From JANNHP01 sp031404455 (GTDB lineage Bacteria; Planctomycetota; JAJSAM01; JAJVHW01), in contig JANNHP010000053.1 in the NCBI GenBank assembly GCA_031404455.1, positions 1 to 16,376 on the forward strand: DNA of 16,376 nt, in the 5' to 3' direction. Positions 7,938-14,664 of the stretch are shown piece after piece (within the stretch, counting starts at the first letter, position 1; each line of letters opens with the position of its first letter). A program made the translations under genes and the position numbers. The notes beneath the pieces were generated by a model. It was not told the DNA's origin. It ran no database searches and was given only the letters and a program-made list of their open reading frames with translations.

Positions 7938-9233
7938 ATGCACAGGATCAAGGGATCGATCTCGCTCGCGCTCGTCGCGGTCCTCGCCGCGGCGTGCGAA
8001 CAGAAGACGCCCGACCCCACGGTGGTGCCGGCTCCCGGCACGGGTCCCGCCGCGCCGCCGTCGCAGGGCCCGAAAGTCGTCACGCCGCCGAAGCGGGTGA
8101 TGCCGAGCTTCCCGCCGCTGACCGAGGAGAGCGCGAAGAAGGTGCTTTACGAGCAGCTCTCCCGCCTCGCCGCCGACGACGAGTCGCGGCAGACGCTCCT
8201 CTACCTCGCCTCACTCGGCGACCGCGCGGGCGTGAACCCGGCGCAGGCGAAGCTGCTCGCCCGGAGCGACGGGCAGTTCGACGACCTGCCCGCCGCCGCC
8301 CTCGGCGCCGAGGCGATGATCGCCTACGGCGAGAAGGACGCCGCCGCCACGGCGCTCGAGGTCGCGAAGGCGTACGCCACGGCCGAGGAGACTCCCGACG
8401 AGTTCCTCGTCCACGCGCTCGCTCGCGTCGAGGGCGCCGAGCGGGCCCTTGCCGAGGCGATGCTCGTGAAGATCGCGTCGGACGCGGCGGAGGAGGAGGA
8501 CGTCTCGCTCCTCGCCGTCCAGGCGCTGGCGAGGAGCGGATCCGCCGCGGCGCGCGACGTGTTCGTGCAGATCGCGGAGAACGCGGAGCTCGGCGGCGCC
8601 ATCCGCGGAGCCGCGGCCGCGGGTCTCATCCGGATCCCCGACGCGAAGGGCAAGGACCTCGCCGCGAAGCTCGCGAGGGAGTCGACCGCCGAGAACGACG
8701 GCTCGGGCGCCCAGCCCGAGGACGTCATCGCGGGGCTCGGCGTCGAGGGCGCGACCGAGGCGATCCCGTACGTCAGGAGCATCGTGGACGCGCTCCTGTC
8801 CGACGAGAACGCGATGGCGATGTCGGAGGTCCCCGCGGCGGCCTCCGCGATCGCGCGGATGCACGTGAAGGGCGGCGGCGCGGAGCTGGTGCCGTGGCTG
8901 CGCGAGTTGGGCGTCAAGGAGGACGGATTCTACGAGAGCGAGGCCGCGCTGGCGCTCTGGGCGCTCGGCGACGACGCGTCGGCTGCGGCGGTGGCGTCGC
9001 AGCTCGAGGGCTACGTCTGCGCCTGGACCGCGACGATGAACATGGAAGCCGCGGTCGAGATCCTCGACATCGCGGCGCGCCGCGGCGTCGCGTCGAAGCC
9101 TCCGTTCCGCGTCATCGTCGACTCGGCGGCCCAGCTCGACCCCACGCGCGGCGAGGGCAAGGGCACCGACTACAACCTCGTCGCGCTGAAACTCGCCGCG
9201 GCGCATGCGTTCCTGAAGTCGGGCGGGAAGTAG
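7938..9233 (+). CDS. Lipoprotein with HEAT-like helical repeats
   Basis: Protein of 431 residues. MHRIKGSISLALVAVLAAAC is a type II signal peptide: two basic residues, a hydrophobic stretch, and a lipobox ending at Cys20, although the -3 position is Ala rather than the usual Leu. The mature start is followed by a Pro-rich linker (about 24-55) that would hold the folded part off the membrane. The rest is almost all amphipathic helices with alternating Ala/Leu and charged residues, for example LLAVQALARSGSAAARDVFV and GAAAAGLIRIPDAKGKDLAA, typical of HEAT/ARM-type repeats. Such folds are protein-binding scaffolds; no catalytic motif is visible. GAAGGTGA overlapping the end of the upstream gene is a usable ribosome binding site, and the 2-nt gap makes translational coupling with the pseudoenzyme-like paralog likely. 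I infer that it works with the two transglutaminase-like proteins at the cell envelope. The exact repeat family is uncertain. Confidence 0.88.
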   Translation: MHRIKGSISLALVAVLAAACEQKTPDPTVVPAPGTGPAAPPSQGPKVVTPPKRVMPSFPPLTEESAKKVLYEQLSRLAADDESRQTLLYLASLGDRAGVNPAQAKLLARSDGQFDDLPAAALGAEAMIAYGEKDAAATALEVAKAYATAEETPDEFLVHALARVEGAERALAEAMLVKIASDAAEEEDVSLLAVQALARSGSAAARDVFVQIAENAELGGAIRGAAAAGLIRIPDAKGKDLAAKLARESTAENDGSGAQPEDVIAGLGVEGATEAIPYVRSIVDALLSDENAMAMSEVPAAASAIARMHVKGGGAELVPWLRELGVKEDGFYESEAALALWALGDDASAAAVASQLEGYVCAWTATMNMEAAVEILDIAARRGVASKPPFRVIVDSAAQLDPTRGEGKGTDYNLVALKLAAAHAFLKSGGK

Positions 9234-9268
9234 CGGGTCGGGTTCCGTTGGCGTTCGACTCACGTAAC

Positions 9269-9416
9269 TCTCGGTAGGGGCAATGGCGCCGGGCGGTACG
9301 AGTCCGTCCTGTGGACGGACTCTCGGCGACCCCCGTGTCCGCCCCCCGTTGCATCGGGGAAGGCGCACGCCACGAGATCCACGTTGGGCGGACACTGGGG
9401 TCCGCCCCTACCGAGA
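9269..9416. repeat. Nested inverted-repeat element between convergent genes
   Basis: The element is bounded by a perfect 13-bp inverted repeat: TCTCGGTAGGGGC (9269-9281) and GCCCCTACCGAGA (9404-9416). Inside are a second, near-perfect inverted pair (9328-9344 with 9386-9402, 16 of 17 matching), a short hairpin (GGGCGGAC 9386-9393 with GTCCGCCC 9400-9407) and a perfect 10-bp hairpin (9300-9322). No coding potential fits it. It resembles a small non-autonomous mobile or REP/MITE-like intergenic repeat. Only one copy is seen in this window, so its repeat status across the genome is inference. The whole non-coding interval is 9234-9466, and I see nothing else in it. Confidence 0.6.
9300..9322. 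terminator. Perfect 10-bp hairpin, likely bidirectional terminator
   Basis: GAGTCCGTCC (9300-9309), loop TGT, GGACGGACTC (9313-9322). It sits between the stop of the plus-strand lipoprotein gene (9233) and the stop of the minus-strand TPR gene (9467), where a terminator serving both directions would be expected. There is no T tract on either strand, so if it terminates, it is not of the classical intrinsic form. Confidence 0.5.
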
Positions 9417-9466
9417 CGATGGGCCAGTCGACGGGCCTCGTGATCGCGCGGCCCCTGCGATCCCCT

Positions 9467-11212
9467 CTACGCCCACAGATCGCCGCGGAGGCGGCGGGCG
9501 CGGTCGGAGGCCTCGCGGGCCTGGATGAACTCGTGGCGCTCCTCGAGGTACTCCGCGACCTCTTCGAGCATCGACTCCTGTCCGCGGTCGAGGCGGGCCG
9601 CGAGTTTCGCCGCGAGCGCGAGCGCCTTGTCGTGGCGGCCCTGGTCGCGGTAGGCGGCGAGCAGCCAGAACATCGCCTCCGCCCGCTCCTTGCCCTGCAG
9701 GCGGTCGGCGGCGAGACGGAGCGGGTTCACTGCGTCCTTCGCGCGGCCGCCGTGGACGCGCGAGCGCCCCGCCCAGAGCGCCAGGCGCGGATCGAACGGA
9801 TGGTCGCCGTGCGCGGCCTCGACCTGTGCCGCCGCCTCGGTGTCGCGGCCCCACGCGGCGAGCGCCTGCGCATAGTTCACGCGCAGCGCGAGGGAATGCG
9901 GGAAGCGCAGGAGCGTGCGCTCGAACACGTCGCGCGCGTCGTCGCGGCGGCCTTCCTCGGAGAGGTAGCGCGCGTAGAGGAGCTGTGCGTCGGGATCGCC
10001 GGCACGCCGGTGCGCGTAGGCGCGCAGGTCGTCGCGCGCGGCGGCGGCGTCGCCGAGACGCCGCCGCGTGACGGCGAGCGAGTACGCGGCCGCCGGGAAG
10101 TCCGGAGCGTGCGCGAGTGCGGACTCGAACTCGCCCACGGCCTCGCGCGGACGTCCCTCGCCCACGAGAGCGATGCCGCGCAGGTGCATCGTCAGCGCTC
10201 GGTCGGGAGTGCCGCCCGCGATGAACTCGCTCATCGGCTGGGAACGGCAGTGCGTCAGCACGCGCGACAGCACCTGGTGGACGAGATGCGAGAGCTGCGG
10301 CACGTCGCGCGAGAGCGCCGTGAGATCGGCCACGGCCTCCGGGGTGCGCCGCACGATCCGCTCCAGCTCCGCGGCGCCGCCCTTCACGACATCGAGGAGC
10401 TCCGAACCGGGCACGAGGTCGGCGATGCCGCGTCCGGCGAGGAGCAGCAGTTCGGGCGCCCACGACGCGTACTCCTCGGCGCGAAGGGCGTCGCCGCGGC
10501 GCATCAGCGCAAGGAACCTCGCGAGCCGCCGCAACCGGCGTGACCGGGGGGTCTGCGGACCCTGCCCCAGCACGGCGAGTGCTGCGGCCGGCAGTCCGGC
10601 GACGAGGAGCCGGATCGCGATCGCCTCCTCGGCGGCATCGGGGTCCACGGCCGGACGACGCACGCGCCACGCCGCCTCGGCCCGCAGTCGCGCGAAGAGC
10701 TTCGCGGGCGGATGTCCGACGAGCACGAGGATGCTCTCCGCCTCGGGGAAGAGCGGGTGGAGCGGAGAGCCGAGGGCCGCGACGGCCAGGTCCTCGAGGT
10801 CGCGCAACCCCGCGACCAGCGCGCGGCGCGACGCCGCCGTCGCGGCGTTGAGGTCCGCGAGCACCGCCTCCTCCTCGCTGCCCGTCGCCTCGGGGAAGAG
10901 CACGGCGCGCTCGAGGTCGGCGGTCGGCGTCGTCGAGTTGGTGAACCACGCCTCGCCGGTCGAGACCTTGGGCACCGCGGCCCACGTCTCGATCGCCTTG
11001 ACGAACCGGCCGGCCCCGTTCTTCGCTTCGCGCCGCAGATGCCACCGCACCCAGGCACGATGCGCCGCCCGCCCCGCCCACGTCAGCCCGTACCAGGTGA
11101 GGGGGACCGCCGGGAGACCCCACCACCCCGGCACCTCGAGCAGCGTCGCGAGCGCGACCGACGCCGCACCGGCGGCGAGGAGGGCGAGTACGGTCAGGGT
11201 CGTGCGCGTCAT
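9467..11212 (-). CDS. Membrane-anchored TPR-repeat protein
   Basis: Protein of 581 residues. The N-terminus MTRTTLTVLALLAAGAASVA starts a membrane helix or uncleaved signal anchor (about 4-25), and a second hydrophobic stretch (about 28-48, rich in Trp and Pro) follows, so the N-terminus could be a two-helix hairpin. A basic segment (HRAWVRWHLRREAK) then suggests the cytoplasmic side. The middle is helical and Ala/Leu-rich without a family I can name. The C-terminal part (about 340-560) is a run of TPR-type helix pairs, for example EGRPREAVGEFESALAHAPD and RDQGRHDKALALAAKLAARL. Such repeats bind partner proteins. I chose ATG 11212 because the membrane helix begins there; a GTG at 11299 would add 29 Arg-rich residues in front. 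Neither has a clear Shine-Dalgarno sequence. The gene lies 133 nt downstream of the lipoprotein gene on the same strand and converges on the transglutaminase operon. Confidence 0.85.
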   Translation of the reverse strand: MTRTTLTVLALLAAGAASVALATLLEVPGWWGLPAVPLTWYGLTWAGRAAHRAWVRWHLRREAKNGAGRFVKAIETWAAVPKVSTGEAWFTNSTTPTADLERAVLFPEATGSEEEAVLADLNAATAASRRALVAGLRDLEDLAVAALGSPLHPLFPEAESILVLVGHPPAKLFARLRAEAAWRVRRPAVDPDAAEEAIAIRLLVAGLPAAALAVLGQGPQTPRSRRLRRLARFLALMRRGDALRAEEYASWAPELLLLAGRGIADLVPGSELLDVVKGGAAELERIVRRTPEAVADLTALSRDVPQLSHLVHQVLSRVLTHCRSQPMSEFIAGGTPDRALTMHLRGIALVGEGRPREAVGEFESALAHAPDFPAAAYSLAVTRRRLGDAAAARDDLRAYAHRRAGDPDAQLLYARYLSEEGRRDDARDVFERTLLRFPHSLALRVNYAQALAAWGRDTEAAAQVEAAHGDHPFDPRLALWAGRSRVHGGRAKDAVNPLRLAADRLQGKERAEAMFWLLAAYRDQGRHDKALALAAKLAARLDRGQESMLEEVAEYLEERHEFIQAREASDRARRLRGDLWA

Positions 11213-11345
11213 GGCGGTGAGCAGCGGCGAGAGGCGGCGCCATGGTAGCGGAGCGCGGAACCGGACTCGCCCCCTCTGTTCTCCAGAACGCACGATCACG
11301 TTCGGGCGGAGGCAGCAATCACGGGTCGGATACGTCTTTACCGCT
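11213..11345 (-). other. Intergenic region between lipoprotein and TPR genes
   Basis: This non-coding stretch holds a short dyad, GTTCTCCAGAAC (11278-11289; five pairs around CC), and an overlapping GAACG/CGTTC pair (11286-11290 with 11299-11303). These could be an operator or a weak hairpin. I see no convincing promoter or T-tract terminator. Confidence 0.25.
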
Positions 11346-12389
11346 TCACGGCCCCTCGGGGAGCGGATCGAGGATCTCGATCGCGCCGAGGACGTCGCCG
11401 AGCGCCTTCGCGACCTTCTTCGCGAGCGTCGCCTGCGGCTTCTCGCCGTCGATGGCCTTGACGGCCGCCGCGAGGGCGGCGCCCGCCGCCTTCACGCGCG
11501 AAGCCGCCTGCTTGCGCGCCTTGCTCGCAGCGAGCGCGTCGATCACGGTCGCCTGCGCGGAGACGACCGCCTGCGCCGCGACGAGTCGCGCCCGCGCGGA
11601 GACGGCGTCGGGCGTCCCGCCGTCGAGGTCGTAGATCGCCTCGAGCGCGCCGTCGAGGGCCGGATAGAGCGCGTGCGCGACGATCTGCTCGGGCGTGAGG
11701 CCCTGCGGCGCGGCACCGCCTGCCTCGATGCGCGCTTTGTCGAACGAGACCTCGGCCGGAAAGGAGAGGAACGATGCGCCGAGGCTCGGCAGGTACGCCG
11801 AGGTCACCGCGTGGTTCGTGATCCGCGCGAACTCCACGAGCGCCGCGCCGCCGTCGAACGTCGCGGCGCCCGCGCGGAAGATCAGGTCGGTTCCGTTGTG
11901 TTCAATCTCCAGTTCGACGACTTTCGTGCCCGCGAACAGGCGGTTGCCGTACTGCGCGAACTTGTCCTGAGCCCGGACGCGGATGCCGTCGCCCTCGGAG
12001 CGCGCGCAGATCAGCACGAAGCGGAGGTCCGCGATGTCGGGCGTGAGCGTGTCGCGCCGGTCGATCTCGATGCAGAACTGCGAGTTCCCGGAGAACCCGG
12101 TGCTCCCGGCCGGATCGAGGAGGCCGCCGACCATCGAGAGGCGGAAGGGCGGGTAGAGGTTGCGATTGAACCGGGTGAAGCCGAACGCCGACCCGTCGGC
12201 CTTCTTCTTCGCGCGGATGGCCAGTTCGAACTCGCTCGGCGGCGTCGGTCCCCGCTTGCTGCTCCCCGCGGGGCGTTTCGGCAGGTAGAAGTCGACGGCC
12301 GCCTCCTCCGGTCGTACGCAAGCCGTCAGCGCGAGCGACGCGAGCAGCAGCCCTGCGAGCGCACGGAGCGAGCGGAAGCCGAAGGACAC
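11346..12389 (-). CDS. Lipoprotein of unknown function, beta-rich N-terminal and Ala-rich helical C-terminal half
   Basis: Protein of 347 residues. I chose the GTG start at 12389 because AGGAGG (12396-12401, minus strand) sits 6 nt upstream and the product then begins directly with a type II signal peptide: MSFGFRSLRALAGLLLASLA followed by the lipobox LTAC (Cys24). The longer in-frame ATG start at 12449 would bury the signal behind 20 residues. Residues about 45-225 have a beta-sandwich-like pattern with FELAIRAKKK, FCIEIDRRD and GTDLIFRAGA, somewhat like concanavalin/LamG-type folds, but I cannot assign a family. Residues about 235-335 are Ala/Lys/Val-rich amphipathic helices, likely a helical bundle or coiled coil. 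It is downstream of acs on the same strand with a gap of 132 nt. A role as a surface or periplasmic binding lipoprotein is inference. Confidence 0.85.
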   Translation of the reverse strand: MSFGFRSLRALAGLLLASLALTACVRPEEAAVDFYLPKRPAGSSKRGPTPPSEFELAIRAKKKADGSAFGFTRFNRNLYPPFRLSMVGGLLDPAGSTGFSGNSQFCIEIDRRDTLTPDIADLRFVLICARSEGDGIRVRAQDKFAQYGNRLFAGTKVVELEIEHNGTDLIFRAGAATFDGGAALVEFARITNHAVTSAYLPSLGASFLSFPAEVSFDKARIEAGGAAPQGLTPEQIVAHALYPALDGALEAIYDLDGGTPDAVSARARLVAAQAVVSAQATVIDALAASKARKQAASRVKAAGAALAAAVKAIDGEKPQATLAKKVAKALGDVLGAIEILDPLPEGP

Positions 12390-12395
12390 GCGGCA

Positions 12396-12401
12396 CCTCC
12401 T
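12396..12401 (-). promoter_or_regulatory. Ribosome binding site of the lipoprotein gene
   Basis: AGGAGG on the minus strand, 6 nt before the GTG at 12389. It is the strongest Shine-Dalgarno match in the window and decides the GTG start over the ATG at 12449. Confidence 0.75.
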
Positions 12402-12471
12402 CGGTGAGAGGCGCGGCGTCACGCCCGAAGAGATGAACGGCATCCGCATGCGGCGCCGACAACCGAAGCCG

Positions 12472-12516
12472 GAGAAAGCGACGGAAACGGGTCGGAGACG
12501 GTACCGACGCTTTCTC
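12472..12516 (-). terminator. Possible terminator hairpin after acs
   Basis: GAGAAAGCG (12472-12480) and CGCTTTCTC (12508-12516) form a perfect 9-bp stem with a 27-nt loop, starting 5 nt beyond the acs stop codon. A further 10-bp palindrome, CCGCATGCGG, lies at 12444-12453. The long loop and lack of a T tract make termination uncertain; it may instead be an operator or mRNA 3'-end structure. Confidence 0.4.
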
Positions 12517-12521
12517 GCGGG

Positions 12522-14501
12522 CTACCCGTCCTCGGAGGCCGCGTACTTCCTCTTCAGCTCTTCGACGACCGCCGGATCGGCCAGCGTCGTCGTGTCGCCG
12601 AGGGTCTTCCCGCAGGCGATGTCGCGGAGCAGACGGCGCATGATCTTGCCGCTGCGCGTCTTCGGCACGTCGGCGCAGAAGTGGATGTCGTCGGGCCGCG
12701 CGATCTTGCCGATCTCGCGCGCGACGTGCTCGCGGAGTTCCTCGGCGAGGACGCTGTCCACGCCGCCCGGCGGGAGTCCGCCGCGCAGCACGACGAACGC
12801 CGCGATCGCGTCGCCCTTGATCTCGTGCGGGCGCCCGACGACCGCCGCCTCGGCCACGCGGGGGTGGCTGACGAGAGCGCTCTCGACCTCGGCCGTGCCG
12901 ATGCGGTGCCCCGACGGGTTGAGCACGTCGTCGATGCGCCCGAGCAGCCAGTAGCAGCCGTCGTCGTCCTTCTTGGCACCGTCGCCGGGGAAGTAGACGT
13001 CCTCCCCGAACTTCGACCAGTAGACCTGCTTGTAGCGCTCGGGGTCGCGCCAGAGCGTCCGCATCATCGACGGCCACGGCTTCGTCAGGACGAGGATGCC
13101 GCCGCCCTTCTCGACCGGTTTCCCGTCCGAGTCGAAGATCGCGGCCTCGATTCCGGGCACCGGATGCGTCGCGGAACCGGGCTTCGTGGTCGTCACGCCG
13201 GGCAGCGGCGAGATCATGATCATTCCCGTCTCGGTCTGCCACCACGTGTCCACCACGGGACAGCGCCCCTGACCGATGACGCGGTGGTACCACATCCACG
13301 CCTCGGGGTTGATCGGCTCGCCCACGCTGCCGAGGAGGCGGATCGACGTGAGGTCGTGCTTTCGCGGGTGCTCCTCGCCCCAGCGCATGAACGCGCGGAT
13401 GGCCGTCGGCGCCGTGTAGAAGATCGTCACTCCGTGGCGCTCGACGAGCGACCACAGGCGGTCCCTGTGCGGCCAGTCGGGTGCACCTTCGTAGAGCATC
13501 ACGGTCGCGCCGTTCGCGAGCGGTCCGTAGACGACGTAGCTGTGGCCCGTCACCCAGCCGATGTCGGCGGTGCACCAGTACACGTCCTCGTCGCGGAGGT
13601 CGAACACCTGCCGGGCCGTCGTGGTCACGCCGGTCATGTAGCCGCCGGTCGTGTGGAGGATGCCCTTCGGCTTCCCGGTCGTCCCCGACGTGTAGAGGAT
13701 GAAGAGCGGGTGCTCGGCCGGCAGCGACGCCGGCGCGCAGCGCACGGACGCGTCGCGCATCAGGTCGTCCCACCACGCGTCGCGGCCGGGGTGCATCGCG
13801 CAGTCGCGCCCCGTGCGGCGGACGACGACGACGCTCTTCACGAGATGTCCCGCCGCGGCGGCCATGACGACGGCTTCGTCCACCGCTTCCTTCAGCGGGA
13901 CGTCCGCGCCCCGGCGCCATCCGCCGTCGGCCGTGACGACCACCGTCGCCTCGGCGTCGAGGATGCGCTCCGACACGCTCTTCGCCGAGAAGCCGCCGAA
14001 GACGACCGTGTGGACCGCGCCGATGCGCGCGCAGGAGAGCATCGCGACGACCGCCTCGGGGATGAGCGGCATGTAGATGGCGACGCGGTCGCCCTCCTCG
14101 ACGCCGAGGTCGCGCAGCACGTTCGAGAAGCGGCAGACCTCGTGGTGGAGTTCGCGGTACGTCAGCGTCCGGCGGTCGCCGGGCTCTCCCTCGAAGACGA
14201 TCGCGGCCTTGTTCGCGCGCCACGTCGAGAGGTGGCGGTCGAGGCAGTTGACCGACGCGTTCAGCTTGCCATCCTCGAACCACTTCGCGAACGGCGGCTT
14301 CCAGTCGAGCACCTTCGTGAACGGCTTGTCCCAGCGCAGTTCCCGCGCGCGATCGACCCAGTACTGAAGGCGCGCCTCCTCGCCGACGGGCCACGCGGAC
14401 CGGTCGCGCACGTGCGCGCGCGCCGCGAACTCGGCCGCCGGCGGGAAGGTCCGCGTCTCCTTCAGGAGGTCGGAGATGTTCGGGTTCGTCATGGCGGGCA
14501 T
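12522..14501 (-). CDS. acs: Acetyl-CoA synthetase (AMP-forming)
   Basis: Protein of 659 residues (bacterial Acs is usually about 650). It activates acetate: acetate + ATP + CoA gives acetyl-CoA + AMP + PPi, in the cytoplasm, linking acetate to central metabolism. Visible adenylate-forming motifs in order: the N-terminal Acs segment with PFAKWFEDGKLNASVNCLDR; CoA/acetate region VVFGGFSAKSVSERI; phosphate-binding loop YTSGTTGKPKG; TADIGWVTGHSYVVYGPLA; TWWQTETGM with the Trp (420/421) that restricts the pocket to acetate; YFPGDGAKKDDDG and GRIDDVLNPSGHRIGTAEVE at the hinge; and RSGKIMRRLLR with Lys619, the catalytic lysine that acyltransferases acetylate in the well-studied enzymes. All core residues are present, so it should be active. 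ATG 14492 (MTNPNISDLL) is an equally good start; neither has a clear Shine-Dalgarno sequence. Its only neighbour on the same strand is an unrelated lipoprotein gene 132 nt downstream. Confidence 0.97.
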   Translation of the reverse strand: MPAMTNPNISDLLKETRTFPPAAEFAARAHVRDRSAWPVGEEARLQYWVDRARELRWDKPFTKVLDWKPPFAKWFEDGKLNASVNCLDRHLSTWRANKAAIVFEGEPGDRRTLTYRELHHEVCRFSNVLRDLGVEEGDRVAIYMPLIPEAVVAMLSCARIGAVHTVVFGGFSAKSVSERILDAEATVVVTADGGWRRGADVPLKEAVDEAVVMAAAAGHLVKSVVVVRRTGRDCAMHPGRDAWWDDLMRDASVRCAPASLPAEHPLFILYTSGTTGKPKGILHTTGGYMTGVTTTARQVFDLRDEDVYWCTADIGWVTGHSYVVYGPLANGATVMLYEGAPDWPHRDRLWSLVERHGVTIFYTAPTAIRAFMRWGEEHPRKHDLTSIRLLGSVGEPINPEAWMWYHRVIGQGRCPVVDTWWQTETGMIMISPLPGVTTTKPGSATHPVPGIEAAIFDSDGKPVEKGGGILVLTKPWPSMMRTLWRDPERYKQVYWSKFGEDVYFPGDGAKKDDDGCYWLLGRIDDVLNPSGHRIGTAEVESALVSHPRVAEAAVVGRPHEIKGDAIAAFVVLRGGLPPGGVDSVLAEELREHVAREIGKIARPDDIHFCADVPKTRSGKIMRRLLRDIACGKTLGDTTTLADPAVVEELKRKYAASEDG

Positions 14502-14547
14502 TGTGGAACGCTGGACGGGGCCCGCGCCAGCAGCCTTCGCCTACTCT

Positions 14548-14568
14548 TCCCCGGGGCTCCCCCGGGGA
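14548..14568. promoter_or_regulatory. GC-rich dyad between divergent genes
   Basis: TCCCCGGGG (14548-14556), CTC, CCCCGGGGA (14560-14568) form a perfect 9-bp stem with a 3-nt loop; each arm is also nearly self-complementary, so the element equally reads as two direct CCCCGGGG boxes. It lies 47 nt upstream of acs and 97 nt upstream of the PKD gene. It may be a regulator site or a transcript-boundary hairpin; function is unknown. Confidence 0.4.
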
Positions 14569-14619
14569 CGGAGTTGCCATCCGGGCGCGGGACGGTAGTC
14601 TCCCGCCGTGCCGTCGTGC

Positions 14620-14664
14620 GGGACGGTTGCTCGGGTTGACCTCGACCCTCCGGAGAACCGTCCC
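14620..14664 (+). promoter_or_regulatory. Leader hairpin ending at the start codon of the PKD-repeat gene
   Basis: GGGACGGTT (14620-14628) pairs perfectly with AACCGTCCC (14656-14664), whose last base touches the ATG at 14665. An inner stem GGGTTG/CGACCC (14633-14638 with 14643-14648, one G-U pair, ACCT loop) fits inside. The only Shine-Dalgarno-like sequence, GGAGA (14652-14656), is between the stems, so folding could limit ribosome access. A competing 6-bp stem (14601-14606 with 14618-14623) shares the GGGA of the outer stem. Whether these folds are used is inference. Confidence 0.4.

Noticed and set aside
11213..11299. GTG 11299 as start of the TPR protein
   Set aside because: It would put 29 Arg-rich residues before the membrane helix and has no ribosome binding site; kept only as an alternative.
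9408..11318. Minus-strand open frame of 636 codons overlapping the TPR gene
   Set aside because: Arg/Pro/Ala-rich shadow; the frame at 9467-11212 has a membrane helix and TPR pattern instead.
12681..14639. Plus-strand open frame of 652 codons opposite acs
   Set aside because: Antisense of a complete, motif-rich acetyl-CoA synthetase; no domain of its own.
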